Origin: CAVTLG01 sp963735495
GTDB lineage: Bacteria; Chloroflexota; Ktedonobacteria; Ktedonobacterales; Ktedonobacteraceae
Direction of reading: 5' to 3'
NCBI GenBank assembly: GCA_963735495.1
Contig: CAVTLG010000002.1
Location: forward strand, 1,054,001-1,118,000
DNA length: 64,000 bases
Of the stretch, positions 1 through 9,275 are shown piece after piece. The first letter of the stretch is position 1. Each line of letters begins with the position of its first letter. The notes beneath the pieces were generated by a model. It was not told the origin of the DNA. It saw only the letters and a program-made list of their open reading frames with translations, and made no database searches. Made by a program: the position numbers and the translations under genes.

Positions 1-39
1 ACTTTCAAGAAAGCCTGAAACAAAAGGAGTTAAGTATCA

Positions 40-76
40 AAAAACAAGCCGCTCCCTAACATCCAGGGAACGGCTT
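40..76 (-). terminator. Rho-independent terminator
   Basis: A 12-bp stem (46-57 with 65-76, one G-T pair) closes a 7-nt loop. Read on the minus strand it is followed by a run of T. It lies just downstream of the coiled-coil gene ending at 106 and would end its transcript. Confidence 0.8.
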
Positions 77-105
77 TTCACACTGTAACGAAACACCTAC
101 ACCTA

Positions 106-501
106 CTACCCCAACTTTGTAGCAAGAGCGGCAATCTGCTGCGATATTTGCTGTATACCCTGCTCAACATTGCTCAAACGCTGATCCATGCTATCAAGAC
201 GAACCTCTACACGTCCCAAACGCTGATCCATGCTATCAAGACGAACCTCTACACGTTCCACACGTTCCTTTACAATGCCCAAATCGCCCTTGATTGCACT
301 GATATCCTTGCCTTGACTCGTTGCCATCCCTAGAAGCATGGTAAGGTTGTGATCAATATCCCTACCATTTAGCTCCTGAGCTGTCATCACCTTATTAATC
401 GACGCGATCTGTCGGTTACTCTCACTCAAATGTACGAGGAACTCACTCTGAACACCTCTTAGGCCCTGCTCAAGTGCTATAATCCGTTCTTCAGTAGACA
501 T
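106..501 (-). CDS. Small coiled-coil protein of unknown function
   Basis: A 131-residue acidic protein with no membrane segment or signal peptide. The C-terminal half is a heptad-rich coiled coil made of near-identical 14-residue units (RVEVRLDSMDQRLG twice). This is visible in the DNA as a 39-nt identical repeat with a 42-bp period at 176-214 and 218-256. An AGAGGG-like ribosome site precedes the ATG at 501. No enzymatic motif is visible. Similar proteins often act as oligomerising adaptors, but no function can be assigned here. It has its own terminator and stands apart from the tRNA operon upstream. Confidence 0.75.
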   Translation of the reverse strand: MSTEERIIALEQGLRGVQSEFLVHLSESNRQIASINKVMTAQELNGRDIDHNLTMLLGMATSQGKDISAIKGDLGIVKERVERVEVRLDSMDQRLGRVEVRLDSMDQRLSNVEQGIQQISQQIAALATKLG

Positions 502-604
502 ATAGGAACCCTCTCACTATAAAACTGTCTAAAAAGTACTAAGCAAGCAAGGTGACTTTTAGCCGAGGAATGGAAATCAGCCGTTCTCAAAGCCACTTTA
601 CCTT

Positions 605-650
605 AAAAAAGCCCATCCATATGCTTGTCTTTGACATGCCATGAAAGGGC
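605..650 (-). terminator. Probable terminator of the tRNA operon
   Basis: On the minus strand, an imperfect hairpin built on GCCC (647-650) and GGGC (611-614) is followed by six T (605-610). It lies about 20 nt past the 3' end of tRNA-Val. The stem is interrupted, so confidence is moderate. Confidence 0.5.
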
Positions 651-671
651 CTCCAGAGTGGGTTTATAAGT

Positions 672-744
672 GGGCGATACAGGATTCGAACCTGTGACCT
701 ACTGCGTGTAAAGCAGCCGCTCTAACCAGCTGAGCTAATCGCCC
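672..744 (-). tRNA. tRNA-Val (anticodon TAC)
   Basis: 73 nt with a full cloverleaf. The acceptor pairs GGGCGAT with ATCGCCC, the D-arm reads GCTCAGCTGGTTAGAGC, the anticodon loop is TTTACAC and the T-arm contains GGTTCGAATCC. CCA is not encoded. It is the second gene of a two-tRNA transcript, 82 nt after tRNA-Leu. Confidence 0.95.
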
Positions 745-826
745 TTAATTTGTATGTATACGCTTAGCGTATGCTCAAAAACTTGGCACCCGATCCGCTG
801 CTCTTCGCGACTCGGATGCCTTGCGG

Positions 827-906
827 TGCCCTCGAGTGGAGTCGAACCACCACGCCTCTCGGCACAGGCCCTCAACCTGCTGCGTATACCATTCCGCCAC
901 GAGGGC
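827..906 (-). tRNA. tRNA-Leu (anticodon GAG)
   Basis: About 80 nt with acceptor GCCCTCG/CGAGGGC, anticodon loop TTGAGGG, a short class II variable arm and a T-arm containing GGTTCGACTCC. Discriminator A. CCA is not encoded. First gene of the tRNA transcript; a strong promoter lies about 30 nt upstream. Confidence 0.93.
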
Positions 907-935
907 AAATCATTAGTCCAGGGACTACGCGAAGT

Positions 936-964
936 ATATTACACCTGGACTATCCTTTTGTCAA
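936..964 (-). promoter_or_regulatory. Sigma-70-type promoter of the tRNA-Leu/tRNA-Val operon
   Basis: On the minus strand, TTGACA (959-964), a 17-nt spacer and TAATAT (936-941). This is close to consensus and sits where a stable-RNA promoter should be. Confidence 0.8.
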
Positions 965-975
965 CAGTTTTCAGG

Positions 976-2229
976 CTACTTTTTGTCAGACATATCTCCA
1001 AAGCGTCTTAACAATCCCCCCGATGACGCTTCTACCCTCTCAGGTACACGTCCAGGTAACGACATACCTGCACGGTACGGCGACAATCCCTCTGTATTGC
1101 GTTCAGCGCTCACTGCGTGCCTGGCCGGTGGCTGCTCGGACTGTGCCGGGCGCAAGAGGACGCGCCGTGGCCGAACTGCATCTGTCTGGCTATAACGCGT
1201 CAGTAAACCTGTGCCAGTTGACACCGGGACCGCTCTAGATGGCACGAGCACCGGATCGAGTTCAGGCGCGAATGCTGGCAGCGGAGCAGTAGTCGGTCCA
1301 CTGATTGGTGAATACTCATTGACATAAAGCGGAGGCAGCATGCTGAAATTGAATGCCCCGGTTGCCAACGGCGCGGTTGCTGGAGCCAGTGCCGGTGTGA
1401 ACAGCGGTGCACGGCGTCTGACTAACACAGCAGCGAGGGCAATGACGAGTGCTGCAAGCAATGCCAGAGTGGTGAGATAGAGTTCACTTTTTGGCGAGAG
1501 TGCCGCTGTTGTGCTGGCCTGTTGTAGCTGCTGCTGAACTGTAGCTCGCTCTGGTTCCTGGTACGTATCTGGTACCGGGTGCGCGGCGCTATTGTCTATG
1601 GCATCGATCTGCGCATGGTGTCGTATGTAGCTCGATGGAATGGGTGTAGGTGATGGTGTGGGCGTCGGTGCGGGTGCCTCCGCGTGGTAGATGTCCATCA
1701 GGTTGACAACTTTACCGGCCCACAGTAGCGCTGAGGATGTGCCCACATAGGGATGGCAGATTGTGTAGACTGAAGTATAGCCTTCACTGACATATCTCTC
1801 ATGCAATACATTGAACCAGTCAGTGATTGCAGCCGTGTAAGAAGGATAAATGGTATAGCCATCATAAGCTGCGGGATAGCCAGCGCTGCCACGGACACTG
1901 CCGGGATTGAGGTCGTTCAGTCCCACACCAGCAGCACCGTCATTTGTCTCTACGTACCAAACACCGAGCGCGAATGCATCGTCTATATGGGCATTGCTGG
2001 CTGCCTGTGCTATCACCTGACCTGTGCCAGCCATCGGAGTATCCGCCAGTATTTGATTGACGGTAGCCGCAGGCAGCGTAGGAGAACCAACGATGTCTCC
2101 CGCGTCTGCCCTGGTCGTTGCGCGATGCTGCATCTGCCAGAGTACTGTTAGCGTCCCTGCCGTCAAGATAATAAACGTACTGATCACTAAAAATACGGAG
2201 GAGCGCCTTCGCTTAAGCTTGCTCGTCAT
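976..2229 (-). CDS. Membrane-anchored lysozyme/glucosaminidase-like protein
   Basis: About 417 residues from the ATG at 2229; a TTG two codons upstream is possible. A basic N-terminus (KLKRRR) and a hydrophobic helix form a signal anchor. Residues about 60-190 resemble a lysozyme-like fold, with WYVETND as the likely catalytic-Glu region, then DLNPGSVRG, YDGYTIYPSY and WFNVLHERY. A PTPTPSPTP linker, a second transmembrane helix (about 255-275) followed by RRR, and a Pro/Thr/Ala-rich tail end the protein. An extracytoplasmic role on wall glycan is inferred. The family match is by pattern only and catalytic activity is uncertain. Confidence 0.6.
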   Translation of the reverse strand: MTSKLKRRRSSVFLVISTFIILTAGTLTVLWQMQHRATTRADAGDIVGSPTLPAATVNQILADTPMAGTGQVIAQAASNAHIDDAFALGVWYVETNDGAAGVGLNDLNPGSVRGSAGYPAAYDGYTIYPSYTAAITDWFNVLHERYVSEGYTSVYTICHPYVGTSSALLWAGKVVNLMDIYHAEAPAPTPTPSPTPIPSSYIRHHAQIDAIDNSAAHPVPDTYQEPERATVQQQLQQASTTAALSPKSELYLTTLALLAALVIALAAVLVRRRAPLFTPALAPATAPLATGAFNFSMLPPLYVNEYSPISGPTTAPLPAFAPELDPVLVPSRAVPVSTGTGLLTRYSQTDAVRPRRVLLRPAQSEQPPARHAVSAERNTEGLSPYRAGMSLPGRVPERVEASSGGLLRRFGDMSDKK

Positions 2230-2715
2230 AGCCAAATACCAACCTGACTCTCTCTACTAACTTTTATATGCTGGCAACCAGCGGAACTTGACCAAAGACA
2301 CCGATCCGTAGAGGGCCAATATTTCATCTCTCCAGTCGTATCTTAGCGGAGACTGCTGATCGTCTGCTAGTCCTAGTATAAACAGACATCTGAAATGAAT
2401 TAATTTACATCAATATAGTGTCTAGCTGTACCAGGCGTATAAAGTTCTTGAAACGGCGATAGTGCTGAGAGCATATCTGAAAGCAATACACAATCAGAGA
2501 CAAATCTGCTCTCTATAAGGACCATGCTAGATGCTAAGTGGTCCTGCATATACCAGTAATCCGCTATGAGAACGTTTTACATAGTGAATGTTTTTTACGT
2601 CAAATTATGTAGACGGTCCCTCAGGAACACCGTAGACATTTTTCTAATTGTACCACGGCATGTGATACTGGAGCATGAAACATATTTCCCATAGGTAGTA
2701 TGTCCCACAGGGGTA
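2230..2715. other. Intergenic region between divergent genes
   Basis: About 490 bases between the minus-strand lysozyme-like gene and the plus-strand kinase. It is AT-rich, with no credible ORF or RNA. It presumably holds both promoters, but only the extended -10 next to the kinase is recognisable. Confidence 0.6.
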
Positions 2716-2724
2716 TGCTATACT
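2716..2724 (+). promoter_or_regulatory. Candidate extended -10 element of the kinase gene
   Basis: TGCTATACT matches an extended -10 (TGn plus TATACT). The -35 region is poor. Transcription would start at about 2730, next to the GTG used as the kinase start, so the message could be leaderless. Confidence 0.35.
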
Positions 2725-2727
2725 GAG

Positions 2728-5070
2728 GTGCATGTATCGTATCCAGGACAGAAGCAGAGAAAAGATGGGGGGTTCACAATCGGCGATCGATGGCAAACGA
2801 AAAATTACCAAACCGGTCAGCTCGGTCGGCACACTCTGCTCCATAAGCGCTATCATATTCAGCGCATCATTGGGCAAGGAGGTATGGGGGCAGTCTACCA
2901 GGCGAAGGACATAAAGCGTCAGGGAACGATCTGTGCTATCAAAGAGATGAGTCTTTCAATGGTGCCACCTGAAGAGCGGGTTCAGGCCATTGAGAACTTT
3001 AAGATAGAAGCGAAGATCCTCTGGGATTTGAAGCATCCCAATCTTCCCGAACTCTTCGGTTTTTTTTCTGAGAACCAGCGCTACTTTCTGGTGATGGAGT
3101 TTATCGATGGTTTGACCCTGGAAGAACTGCTTGAACGCAACGATGCGCCCTTCTCGGAGCGGCGTGTGCTGGGTTGGGCGAGGCAGCTCTGTGATGTGCT
3201 GGAGTATTTGCATAGTCAGAGTCCGCCCATTATCTTTCGCGATATGAAGCCGGGCAATATTATGCTGACGCGCAATGGGCAGATCAAGCTCATCGACTTT
3301 GGCATCGCACGTTTCTTCCGTTCGACGGATGCCCATGATACGCAATTGCTTGGGACGCCGGGCTATGCCCCACCTGAGCAGTATGGCAAAGCACAGACCG
3401 ATGAGCGCTCGGATATCTATGCGTTGGGCATGACGCTGTTCCAGCTGTTGACCAATACACTCTCAGAGAAGGGCTTCGGCTTACAGGATGTACGTGCTGT
3501 CAACCCGCAGATCTCGCCTACGGTGGCGCATGCCCTCGAAAAGGCCACTGCGCTGGAGCTTGATGATCGTTACGAAAACGTAGCGACCTTTCGTCGCGCG
3601 CTCTTTGATGAAGGCTCCTTCATGTTTGAGAATGGAGATGTTGCCTCGACACCCGAAGAGCTGGCAGAACTCTGTATGCATTTTCCCGAGGAGGCTGCGG
3701 ATTACCTGTCGGCAGGCGAGATCGAACTCTGGTTACACGAGATTGGCGAAGAGAAGCTCTCACGGACGGCTGTGTATATTCGCACGACTATCCCAGATCC
3801 CCAACTCTCCGTGAAGCAGTTCCTGCATGCCGTGTTAGGTCAGAATCTGCACGCGCGGAGCTACAGCGCGAATGGGGCCACTGTGACCGTTGATGTGAAT
3901 GCTGCTGTAGCAAAAGAGATGGTGCAGCAAACTACTAGACCACGTACACAGGTGCCGCGCTGGCTAACACGCAAACAAACCACTCTGCTGAAGGTAAGCC
4001 CGCGTAAGCTCGATTTTGGTCAGGTGTATCCGGGAGTCTCTGCACCGTTGCTCATCACGATTAGTGGTTATCAAGGCATACGTGGTAGTATTCGGGTCTC
4101 TGAGTCGTGTATTAAGGTTGACCGTACCCAGTTTGATGGAGCATACACTGCAATCAATGTACGCATCAATAGCATGCTTTTGCAGAGTAATACATCTTAT
4201 GCTGGGGAAGTCGTTGTTGTGCCGGATGATGCATCGTTAGCAAATGTTGCCGTGAAGGTTGAGGCTAATATCATGAGCTATGCGGCGCATGCGCATCGCG
4301 GTAAAACGGTCGTACCGGATCTGGACGATGAGGAAGATGAAGAAGATGTTCCGTCTGGTCAACTAGCCTTTAGCCAGAAGGGACCAGTTGCAGTACAACA
4401 AGTGCCTGCTCACACGTATAATGGGAAATATGCCCAGGCGGGCTTGAATGGCACGCAGCAGTGGGACCCGGGGTTATTAACGTCTGCACAACATATGTGG
4501 CAACTGCGTGGTCTAACCTTTGTAGCTGCTTTTATGCTTGCCAGTTTATTTTACACTTTATTCATCAGACCCACTTCATTGCCACTTCCCCCTGATCCGC
4601 GCTTCATCGCTGTGTTAACCGGGATGATTCTGACCGCTCCGCTGGGTGCGCTACTGGTCAACTGGAGGCATTCCTGGTCATTACAGGAGACAACGAATCG
4701 TGCTCTGACGGGCATGGGCAGTGTTTTGCTGCTATTAGCATTGGCACGTGTCATCTGGCAACTGCTTCTGCACATTAACCTGGGAGCATTGCAATTATGT
4801 ATCATGCTGCTCTGCGCGGCGGCTGGCGCATGTGCTGGTGTAGACGCAAGGGTAAGCAAGTATATTATTGACAATATGCGCTGGATGTTGCAGTATGCAA
4901 GCTGGTTTATGAAACCCACTGCCGTAATCCTCGGTGCTGGCCTGGGCTACTTGTTGACGGTTGGTTTGGCGCTGGGAAGTTTTACGATATTTGGTATGCT
5001 TGTAGGCATAGCTGTGCTTGCGGCGTTAGTGTGGCAGGTCGATCATTTACTGAAACTCAACCGTCCATAG
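2728..5070 (+). CDS. Membrane-bound Ser/Thr protein kinase (PknB-like)
   Basis: 780 residues from GTG. The kinase domain (about 42-295) has the glycine loop GQGGMGAVY, K72 in CAIKE, a helix-C Glu near 94, an RD catalytic loop written FRDMKPGN (the HRD His is Phe; Asp172 is kept), DFG at 190-192 and the APE-like APPEQ. Next come an acidic helical region, an Ig-like beta domain (about 415-515), an acidic stretch and about six hydrophobic helices at the C-terminus. Unlike most PknB proteins the sensor part follows the kinase and ends in the membrane. miaA starts 10 nt downstream. The GTG is the only early in-frame start; no clear ribosome site precedes it. Confidence 0.88.
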   Translation: MHVSYPGQKQRKDGGFTIGDRWQTKNYQTGQLGRHTLLHKRYHIQRIIGQGGMGAVYQAKDIKRQGTICAIKEMSLSMVPPEERVQAIENFKIEAKILWDLKHPNLPELFGFFSENQRYFLVMEFIDGLTLEELLERNDAPFSERRVLGWARQLCDVLEYLHSQSPPIIFRDMKPGNIMLTRNGQIKLIDFGIARFFRSTDAHDTQLLGTPGYAPPEQYGKAQTDERSDIYALGMTLFQLLTNTLSEKGFGLQDVRAVNPQISPTVAHALEKATALELDDRYENVATFRRALFDEGSFMFENGDVASTPEELAELCMHFPEEAADYLSAGEIELWLHEIGEEKLSRTAVYIRTTIPDPQLSVKQFLHAVLGQNLHARSYSANGATVTVDVNAAVAKEMVQQTTRPRTQVPRWLTRKQTTLLKVSPRKLDFGQVYPGVSAPLLITISGYQGIRGSIRVSESCIKVDRTQFDGAYTAINVRINSMLLQSNTSYAGEVVVVPDDASLANVAVKVEANIMSYAAHAHRGKTVVPDLDDEEDEEDVPSGQLAFSQKGPVAVQQVPAHTYNGKYAQAGLNGTQQWDPGLLTSAQHMWQLRGLTFVAAFMLASLFYTLFIRPTSLPLPPDPRFIAVLTGMILTAPLGALLVNWRHSWSLQETTNRALTGMGSVLLLLALARVIWQLLLHINLGALQLCIMLLCAAAGACAGVDARVSKYIIDNMRWMLQYASWFMKPTAVILGAGLGYLLTVGLALGSFTIFGMLVGIAVLAALVWQVDHLLKLNRP

Positions 5071-5080
5071 AAGGTTTATT

Positions 5081-6022
5081 GTGGAAGAACACACGCCAGC
5101 GCTCCCTGATTTAGTCGTCGTCCTTGGTCCAACGGCATCTGGCAAGAGTGCTCTGGGTATTGCGCTCGCTCAATCTTTTCAGGGCGAAATCGTTTCTGCG
5201 GACTCACGGCAGGTCTATCGTGGTCTTGATATTGGCACTGCTAAGGTAACAGCCGAGGAGTGTGCGCTGGTTCCCCATTATATGTTGGACGTCGTGGACC
5301 TTGAGCAGGTTTATAGCGTTGCGCAATTCCAACAAGATGCGCAGGCTGCCATCAAGACCATCCAGGAGCATGGTCATCAACCCTTCCTCGTCGGTGGATC
5401 TCCGCACTATATCCAGGCGCTCGTTGACCATCTCGCCATCCCCCATATTCCGCCGCAGCCAGAACTACGCGCGCAGCTTGAAACTCGTCCTCTGCCGGAA
5501 CTGCTGGCGCAGCTAGCATTGCTGGACCCACAAAGCGCTGCCAATATTGATCGTCATAATCTCCGGCGCATCATTCGTGCCTTAGAGGTCTGTCTTATTT
5601 CGGGCCAGCCCTTTTCGCAGCAGCGAGGTAGTACGGAAGCGCTTTATCGTTGTTTGTTGCTTGGCATACACTGGCCGCGTGCAGTGCTCTACCAGCGTAT
5701 TGATATGCGCGTTGATGAGCGGATGCAGCAAGGTATGGTACAAGAAGTGCGTGGCCTGTTGGCACGGGGGGTGAGCCATGAGCGCCTGGAAGCATTGGGC
5801 CTGGAGTATCGTTTTATCAGTCGCTGGCTGCGTGGAGCATTCAGCAGCGAAGAGGAAATGGTACAGCGCTTGAAGTATGCCATCCATGATTTTACGCGCC
5901 GACAATTGAGCTGGTTCCGTCGTGATGGACGTATTCACTGGATTGATGGTGGTGCGACCATGCTGGATGAGGCCAGCGTGCAAGTACAAGCGTTTCTGCG
6001 ACAAGAGGTAGGCAAACAATAG
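5081..6022 (+). CDS. miaA: tRNA dimethylallyltransferase
   Basis: 313 residues, the normal family length. It transfers dimethylallyl from DMAPP to N6 of A37 in tRNAs that read codons starting with U. The P-loop GPTASGKS is near residue 17, followed by SADSRQVYRGLDIGTAK (substrate Asp), VGGSPHYIQAL and the C-terminal RQLSWFRRD motif. GTG start with AAGG about 6 nt upstream. The 10-nt gap to the kinase suggests cotranscription. A hairpin (about 6021-6052) without a clear T run follows. Confidence 0.95.
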   Translation: MEEHTPALPDLVVVLGPTASGKSALGIALAQSFQGEIVSADSRQVYRGLDIGTAKVTAEECALVPHYMLDVVDLEQVYSVAQFQQDAQAAIKTIQEHGHQPFLVGGSPHYIQALVDHLAIPHIPPQPELRAQLETRPLPELLAQLALLDPQSAANIDRHNLRRIIRALEVCLISGQPFSQQRGSTEALYRCLLLGIHWPRAVLYQRIDMRVDERMQQGMVQEVRGLLARGVSHERLEALGLEYRFISRWLRGAFSSEEEMVQRLKYAIHDFTRRQLSWFRRDGRIHWIDGGATMLDEASVQVQAFLRQEVGKQ

Positions 6023-6147
6023 CGTGTGAGCAATGCTGTACGCGCTCATACGTAATTTCTCGTAATCACTGGTGTGGTATAGAATGTGTGTAGTTTTTAT
6101 GCTATCGTATAGACGTACGAATAGAAAGGCAAATGGGTATACTTCTA

Positions 6148-6207
6148 AGCTTGTGTTTGAAATGTGCACACTTTTTATCGGTAGAGGGTTGAAATCAAAC
6201 ACTATCT
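6148..6207. repeat. 60-bp inverted-repeat element, divergent copy A
   Basis: Its length and ends match two other copies in the window (7118-7177, 44803-44862). The right end is CAAACACTATCT and the left end carries GTGTTTGA in register. The centre has diverged. Probably a small non-autonomous mobile or REP-like element. Confidence 0.55.
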
Positions 6208-6267
6208 AAAACACATTCCATGGCAGGGATAGTGGGAAAAGGCAATAGTTAGAATTTGTAGGTATAC

Positions 6268-6831
6268 ATGATTCTTACGACGAAACGCTTGCTTTTACGT
6301 GAATTTACGGAGAGTGATTGGCATGCGGTCCTGCCATATCAAAACGATCCAGCGTTCCTGCGTTACAACCCCTGGACCTATAGAACAGAACTAGATGTAA
6401 AAGCCTTTGTGCAGATGTTTATAGAATGGAGCCAGGAGCAACCACGCAAGAAGTTTCAGGTGGCGATTATCTTGCAAGAGAACGGACAACTGATCGGCAA
6501 TTGTGGTGTTCGTATGCAGAGTCCCTATGCCCACATGGCTGAAATTGGCTATGAGTTAGACCGGCAGTATTGGGGACATGGCTATGCCACTGAAGCTGCT
6601 CAGGAACTCCTCGCATTTGGTTTTCAGGAGCTGAGATTACACCGTATCTGGGCGCATTGTATTGTGGAAAATGTGGGGTCCGCCCATGTATTAGAAAAAA
6701 TTGGCATGCGCTATGAAGGATGTTTGTGCGAGAGTGAATGGATGAAAAATCACTGGTGGGATACCTCGCTCTATGCTATTCTTGATCATGAGTGGCAGGA
6801 GCGGCAGCAACGGCTCCGTAGCTCTTTGTAG
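6268..6831 (+). CDS. GNAT N-acetyltransferase (RimJ/RimL type)
   Basis: 187 residues. It begins MILTTKRLLLREF, the classic start of RimJ/RimL-like proteins. The core strand and acetyl-CoA loop are seen in EIGYELDRQYWGHGYATEA (an RxxGxG/A-like loop) and in NVGSAHVLEKIGM. The family acetylates alpha-amino groups of ribosomal proteins, amino acids or antibiotics; the substrate cannot be told. It stands alone between long intergenic stretches. Confidence 0.88.
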   Translation: MILTTKRLLLREFTESDWHAVLPYQNDPAFLRYNPWTYRTELDVKAFVQMFIEWSQEQPRKKFQVAIILQENGQLIGNCGVRMQSPYAHMAEIGYELDRQYWGHGYATEAAQELLAFGFQELRLHRIWAHCIVENVGSAHVLEKIGMRYEGCLCESEWMKNHWWDTSLYAILDHEWQERQQRLRSSL

Positions 6832-7577
6832 ATGTATTATGCCCTATTATGAGCATGCAAAAAAGAGCATGGCAGAAATTGAGGTCAGATAGTATGTCAT
6901 TGTAATGATTGAAGGTAGATGGCACGTGAGCGTGATGGGTATCGTCACGCAGGCAAAGATTTGTACAGCTTTAGTGCAGCAGGCTCTATTGACAAATTCT
7001 TTTTTGCGAATTATGATCTTTGCAGGTTTTATACTATGTACGTCGTGTTAATCAAACAGCAATGATCAGTATACGATTGGATGGCGGCCATGCCAGTTTT
7101 GAGTCAGAAACTCCTTGAGATAGTATTTGGGTTCAGCTCACTCCTGACCAGAAGTGTGCGCGTTGCAAACACTATCTGAGATGAGTTCGGAAGAAGCAAT
7201 AAAGCGTTTTGCTCACATGCCCAGGCGAGCTAATTTGAACCGTACTGAACTATGTACCCCGTTTAAATAAACAAGATGGCTACTCACGATACGAATAAGA
7301 CAGATAAGCGTTCTCTAGTTTAGAGTAGCAGTGTTTCTGTATCATTGTTTACAGATCATAATCTTTGAGGAGGAGATCAGTGTAAGGGGCCTGGTTCACA
7401 GAGTGCAGAGAAGATAGTCTGCCCGCTGGCGCTCCTATCGTGCATCTAAATATGCGATAACTTAATCCTCTGGCTTCACCTCCTCCTATGAAAATAAGAG
7501 GCCTCCATGCTGTATGGGCCTGGCTGCTAGAGGCCATATGATCGATTCTATGCCTAATTCTATAGGAGATAAAGCAC
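6832..7577. other. Long intergenic region with a repeat element
   Basis: About 745 bases without a convincing gene. It contains 60-bp element copy B (7118-7177) and a small hairpin GCGTGA/TCACGC at about 6929-6950. Purine-rich Shine-Dalgarno-like tracts on both strands near 7367-7485 lead into no ORF of note. Confidence 0.6.
7118..7177. repeat. 60-bp inverted-repeat element, copy B
   Basis: Bounded by AGATAGTATTTG and CAAACACTATCT, near-perfect 12-bp terminal inverted repeats. By hand alignment, 50 of 60 positions match copy C at 44803-44862 without gaps. Confidence 0.8.
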
Positions 7578-9173
7578 TTGCGTTCCCTCTACAAAAAACG
7601 AGATTGGAGTATTGGTCGGGATAGCAGCCAGTCTACGGCAATTCTATCCGCGCCCGTTGACTCCACTGCTGACGAAGCAGAAATACTAGATGAATCGTCT
7701 GATAGACCTGACCCCATCAGGCTATTTCTGAAGAGTAAACGGGGTCGTATCATTCTTTGGATGATTGCTTTGCTGGCTGTGGTGCTGCGCATGCTCTTAC
7801 TGCCAATTGGTCATCCCTGGGACCTGACTGTAGACTACAATGTTTTTATGGATCTTGCGCGCAACCATTCGCCTTATGATACCTTTAACTACCTCTCGCG
7901 TATTGCTGTGGCATCGCAATGGGGCAGAGACTATGAATACTATGCCTACCCGCCAGTGCCGTTGTATATTTACTATCCGCTGGCAAAGCTTTACTTGCTG
8001 TTGCATCCGCATGCTCAGTATGTAATCTCACTGCCTGGATCATTGTACGCGGTACCCTCTGTAAACCTGGATTTCTTTTTTCTGCTCAAATCCCCCATCT
8101 GGGTTGCTGATTTTCTGATCGCTGCACTGCTTGCTCGCATGTCTGGGACAATCAGAGGCTTCCGAGATTATCTGCTGAATCCATACGTGCTGCTGATCAG
8201 TGGAGCCTGGACCTTCGATGCTATTATGGTGGTCGGGTTAGTGGCCGGGGTATATGCGATCTATAAATCAAAATTTTTATATGCGGGTATCGCACTGGCG
8301 TTTGGCACGATGGTGAAGTTTTTCCCGGTGCTTGCTATTCCGGCTATTCTTATCTATATGGTAAAGAAAAATCGCCCGATGCGTGATATCGTCGTGTTTC
8401 TGGTCTCGTATGCTATTGCGTGTGTTGTGATGCTTGGACCATTTGCTAGCGGAGTGCTCGAGGTTATTCTCTTTCACGGTTCTCGTCAGGGTGGAGGTAT
8501 GACCTGGGAAAACATCTGGAACTCTGGTCCTTTATTCCCTCCGGGTACAGATCTGTGGGCGTTGCTGACTACCATTGGAGCTTTCGGTACTATAACGCTG
8601 ATCATCGTATTTATGCTTGTTGTCTGGTATATGTGGAAGACAGAAATGTCTTTAAATCGTATGATCATTGTGTCGCTACTGGCTTTCTTCATTGGTTCGA
8701 AGCTGGTCAATGAACAATATGCCTTGATGATATTTCCCTTTGCCTGGCTCGAAGCTCACGAAGTGAAAGGCGCGTGGCGCTGGTTCTATCGCTTGCTCTG
8801 GATCGTGCCGCTTACGTTTACTGTGTTCCATGTGCCGATTGACCACTTTTTCTTGTTGCTCTATCACCTGGTCTTCCGCAACCATGCCAATATCAATCTC
8901 ACGATTACCGAGGGCATCACAGGCTTCGAATGGACAATGATTCCCTGGAAGCATCCTTTCTATGATCAGGTTATCGTAAACATACTCGGTTGTGGTTTCT
9001 TTGCCCTCTCAATTGTGGCCATCTTATGGCCTGTACGTCGCTCCACCGAGCTTCTGCATAAGCGGTTGCACGCCAGGGCACTGGCAAACATGGCTGTTAC
9101 GCATAACGCAACGGCACCCGTGGAGACCACTGATGGAGCGGATCGTAGCACAGTTCTTTCAGATGTGGAATAG
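7578..9173 (+). CDS. Polytopic membrane protein, probable GT-C/GT87-like glycosyltransferase
   Basis: 531 residues from TTG, with AGGAG 11 nt upstream. After a soluble N-terminus of about 55 residues there are roughly ten hydrophobic helices. The first periplasmic loop has acidic and aromatic residues (HPWDLTVDYNVFMDLARNHSPYDTF), as in polyprenyl-phosphate-mannose-dependent GT-C enzymes. LLNPYVLLISGAWTFD and GTMVKFFPVLAIP resemble GT87-type loops. A role in lipid or wall glycosylation is inferred. The next gene, also membrane-anchored, starts about 100 nt downstream. Confidence 0.65.
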   Translation: MRSLYKKRDWSIGRDSSQSTAILSAPVDSTADEAEILDESSDRPDPIRLFLKSKRGRIILWMIALLAVVLRMLLLPIGHPWDLTVDYNVFMDLARNHSPYDTFNYLSRIAVASQWGRDYEYYAYPPVPLYIYYPLAKLYLLLHPHAQYVISLPGSLYAVPSVNLDFFFLLKSPIWVADFLIAALLARMSGTIRGFRDYLLNPYVLLISGAWTFDAIMVVGLVAGVYAIYKSKFLYAGIALAFGTMVKFFPVLAIPAILIYMVKKNRPMRDIVVFLVSYAIACVVMLGPFASGVLEVILFHGSRQGGGMTWENIWNSGPLFPPGTDLWALLTTIGAFGTITLIIVFMLVVWYMWKTEMSLNRMIIVSLLAFFIGSKLVNEQYALMIFPFAWLEAHEVKGAWRWFYRLLWIVPLTFTVFHVPIDHFFLLLYHLVFRNHANINLTITEGITGFEWTMIPWKHPFYDQVIVNILGCGFFALSIVAILWPVRRSTELLHKRLHARALANMAVTHNATAPVETTDGADRSTVLSDVE

Positions 9174-9179
9174 TGTTTC

Positions 9180-9201
9180 TTGCGGCTTGCTCATGCCGCA
9201 A
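9180..9201 (+). other. Small hairpin between two membrane-protein genes
   Basis: Perfect 7-bp stem TTGCGGC/GCCGCAA with an 8-nt loop just past the TAG of the GT-C-like gene. There is no T run on the plus strand, so it may stabilise the 3' end rather than terminate. Confidence 0.35.
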
Positions 9202-9275
9202 AAGAAGCAAATGAATAAAAATGTAATCGTACGACATAAAAAGATATTTGTCGGATATATGGAGTGCTAGCCAAC

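Noticed and set aside
5582..6202. 206-codon minus-strand ORF over miaA
   Set aside because: Shadow of miaA, which is fully conserved on the plus strand; no ribosome site or family features.
7349..7537. Minus-strand ORF with an AGGAGGAGGTGA tract
   Set aside because: The Shine-Dalgarno-like tract lies inside the ORF, not before it, and no start codon follows at a proper distance except one leading to a stop after five codons.
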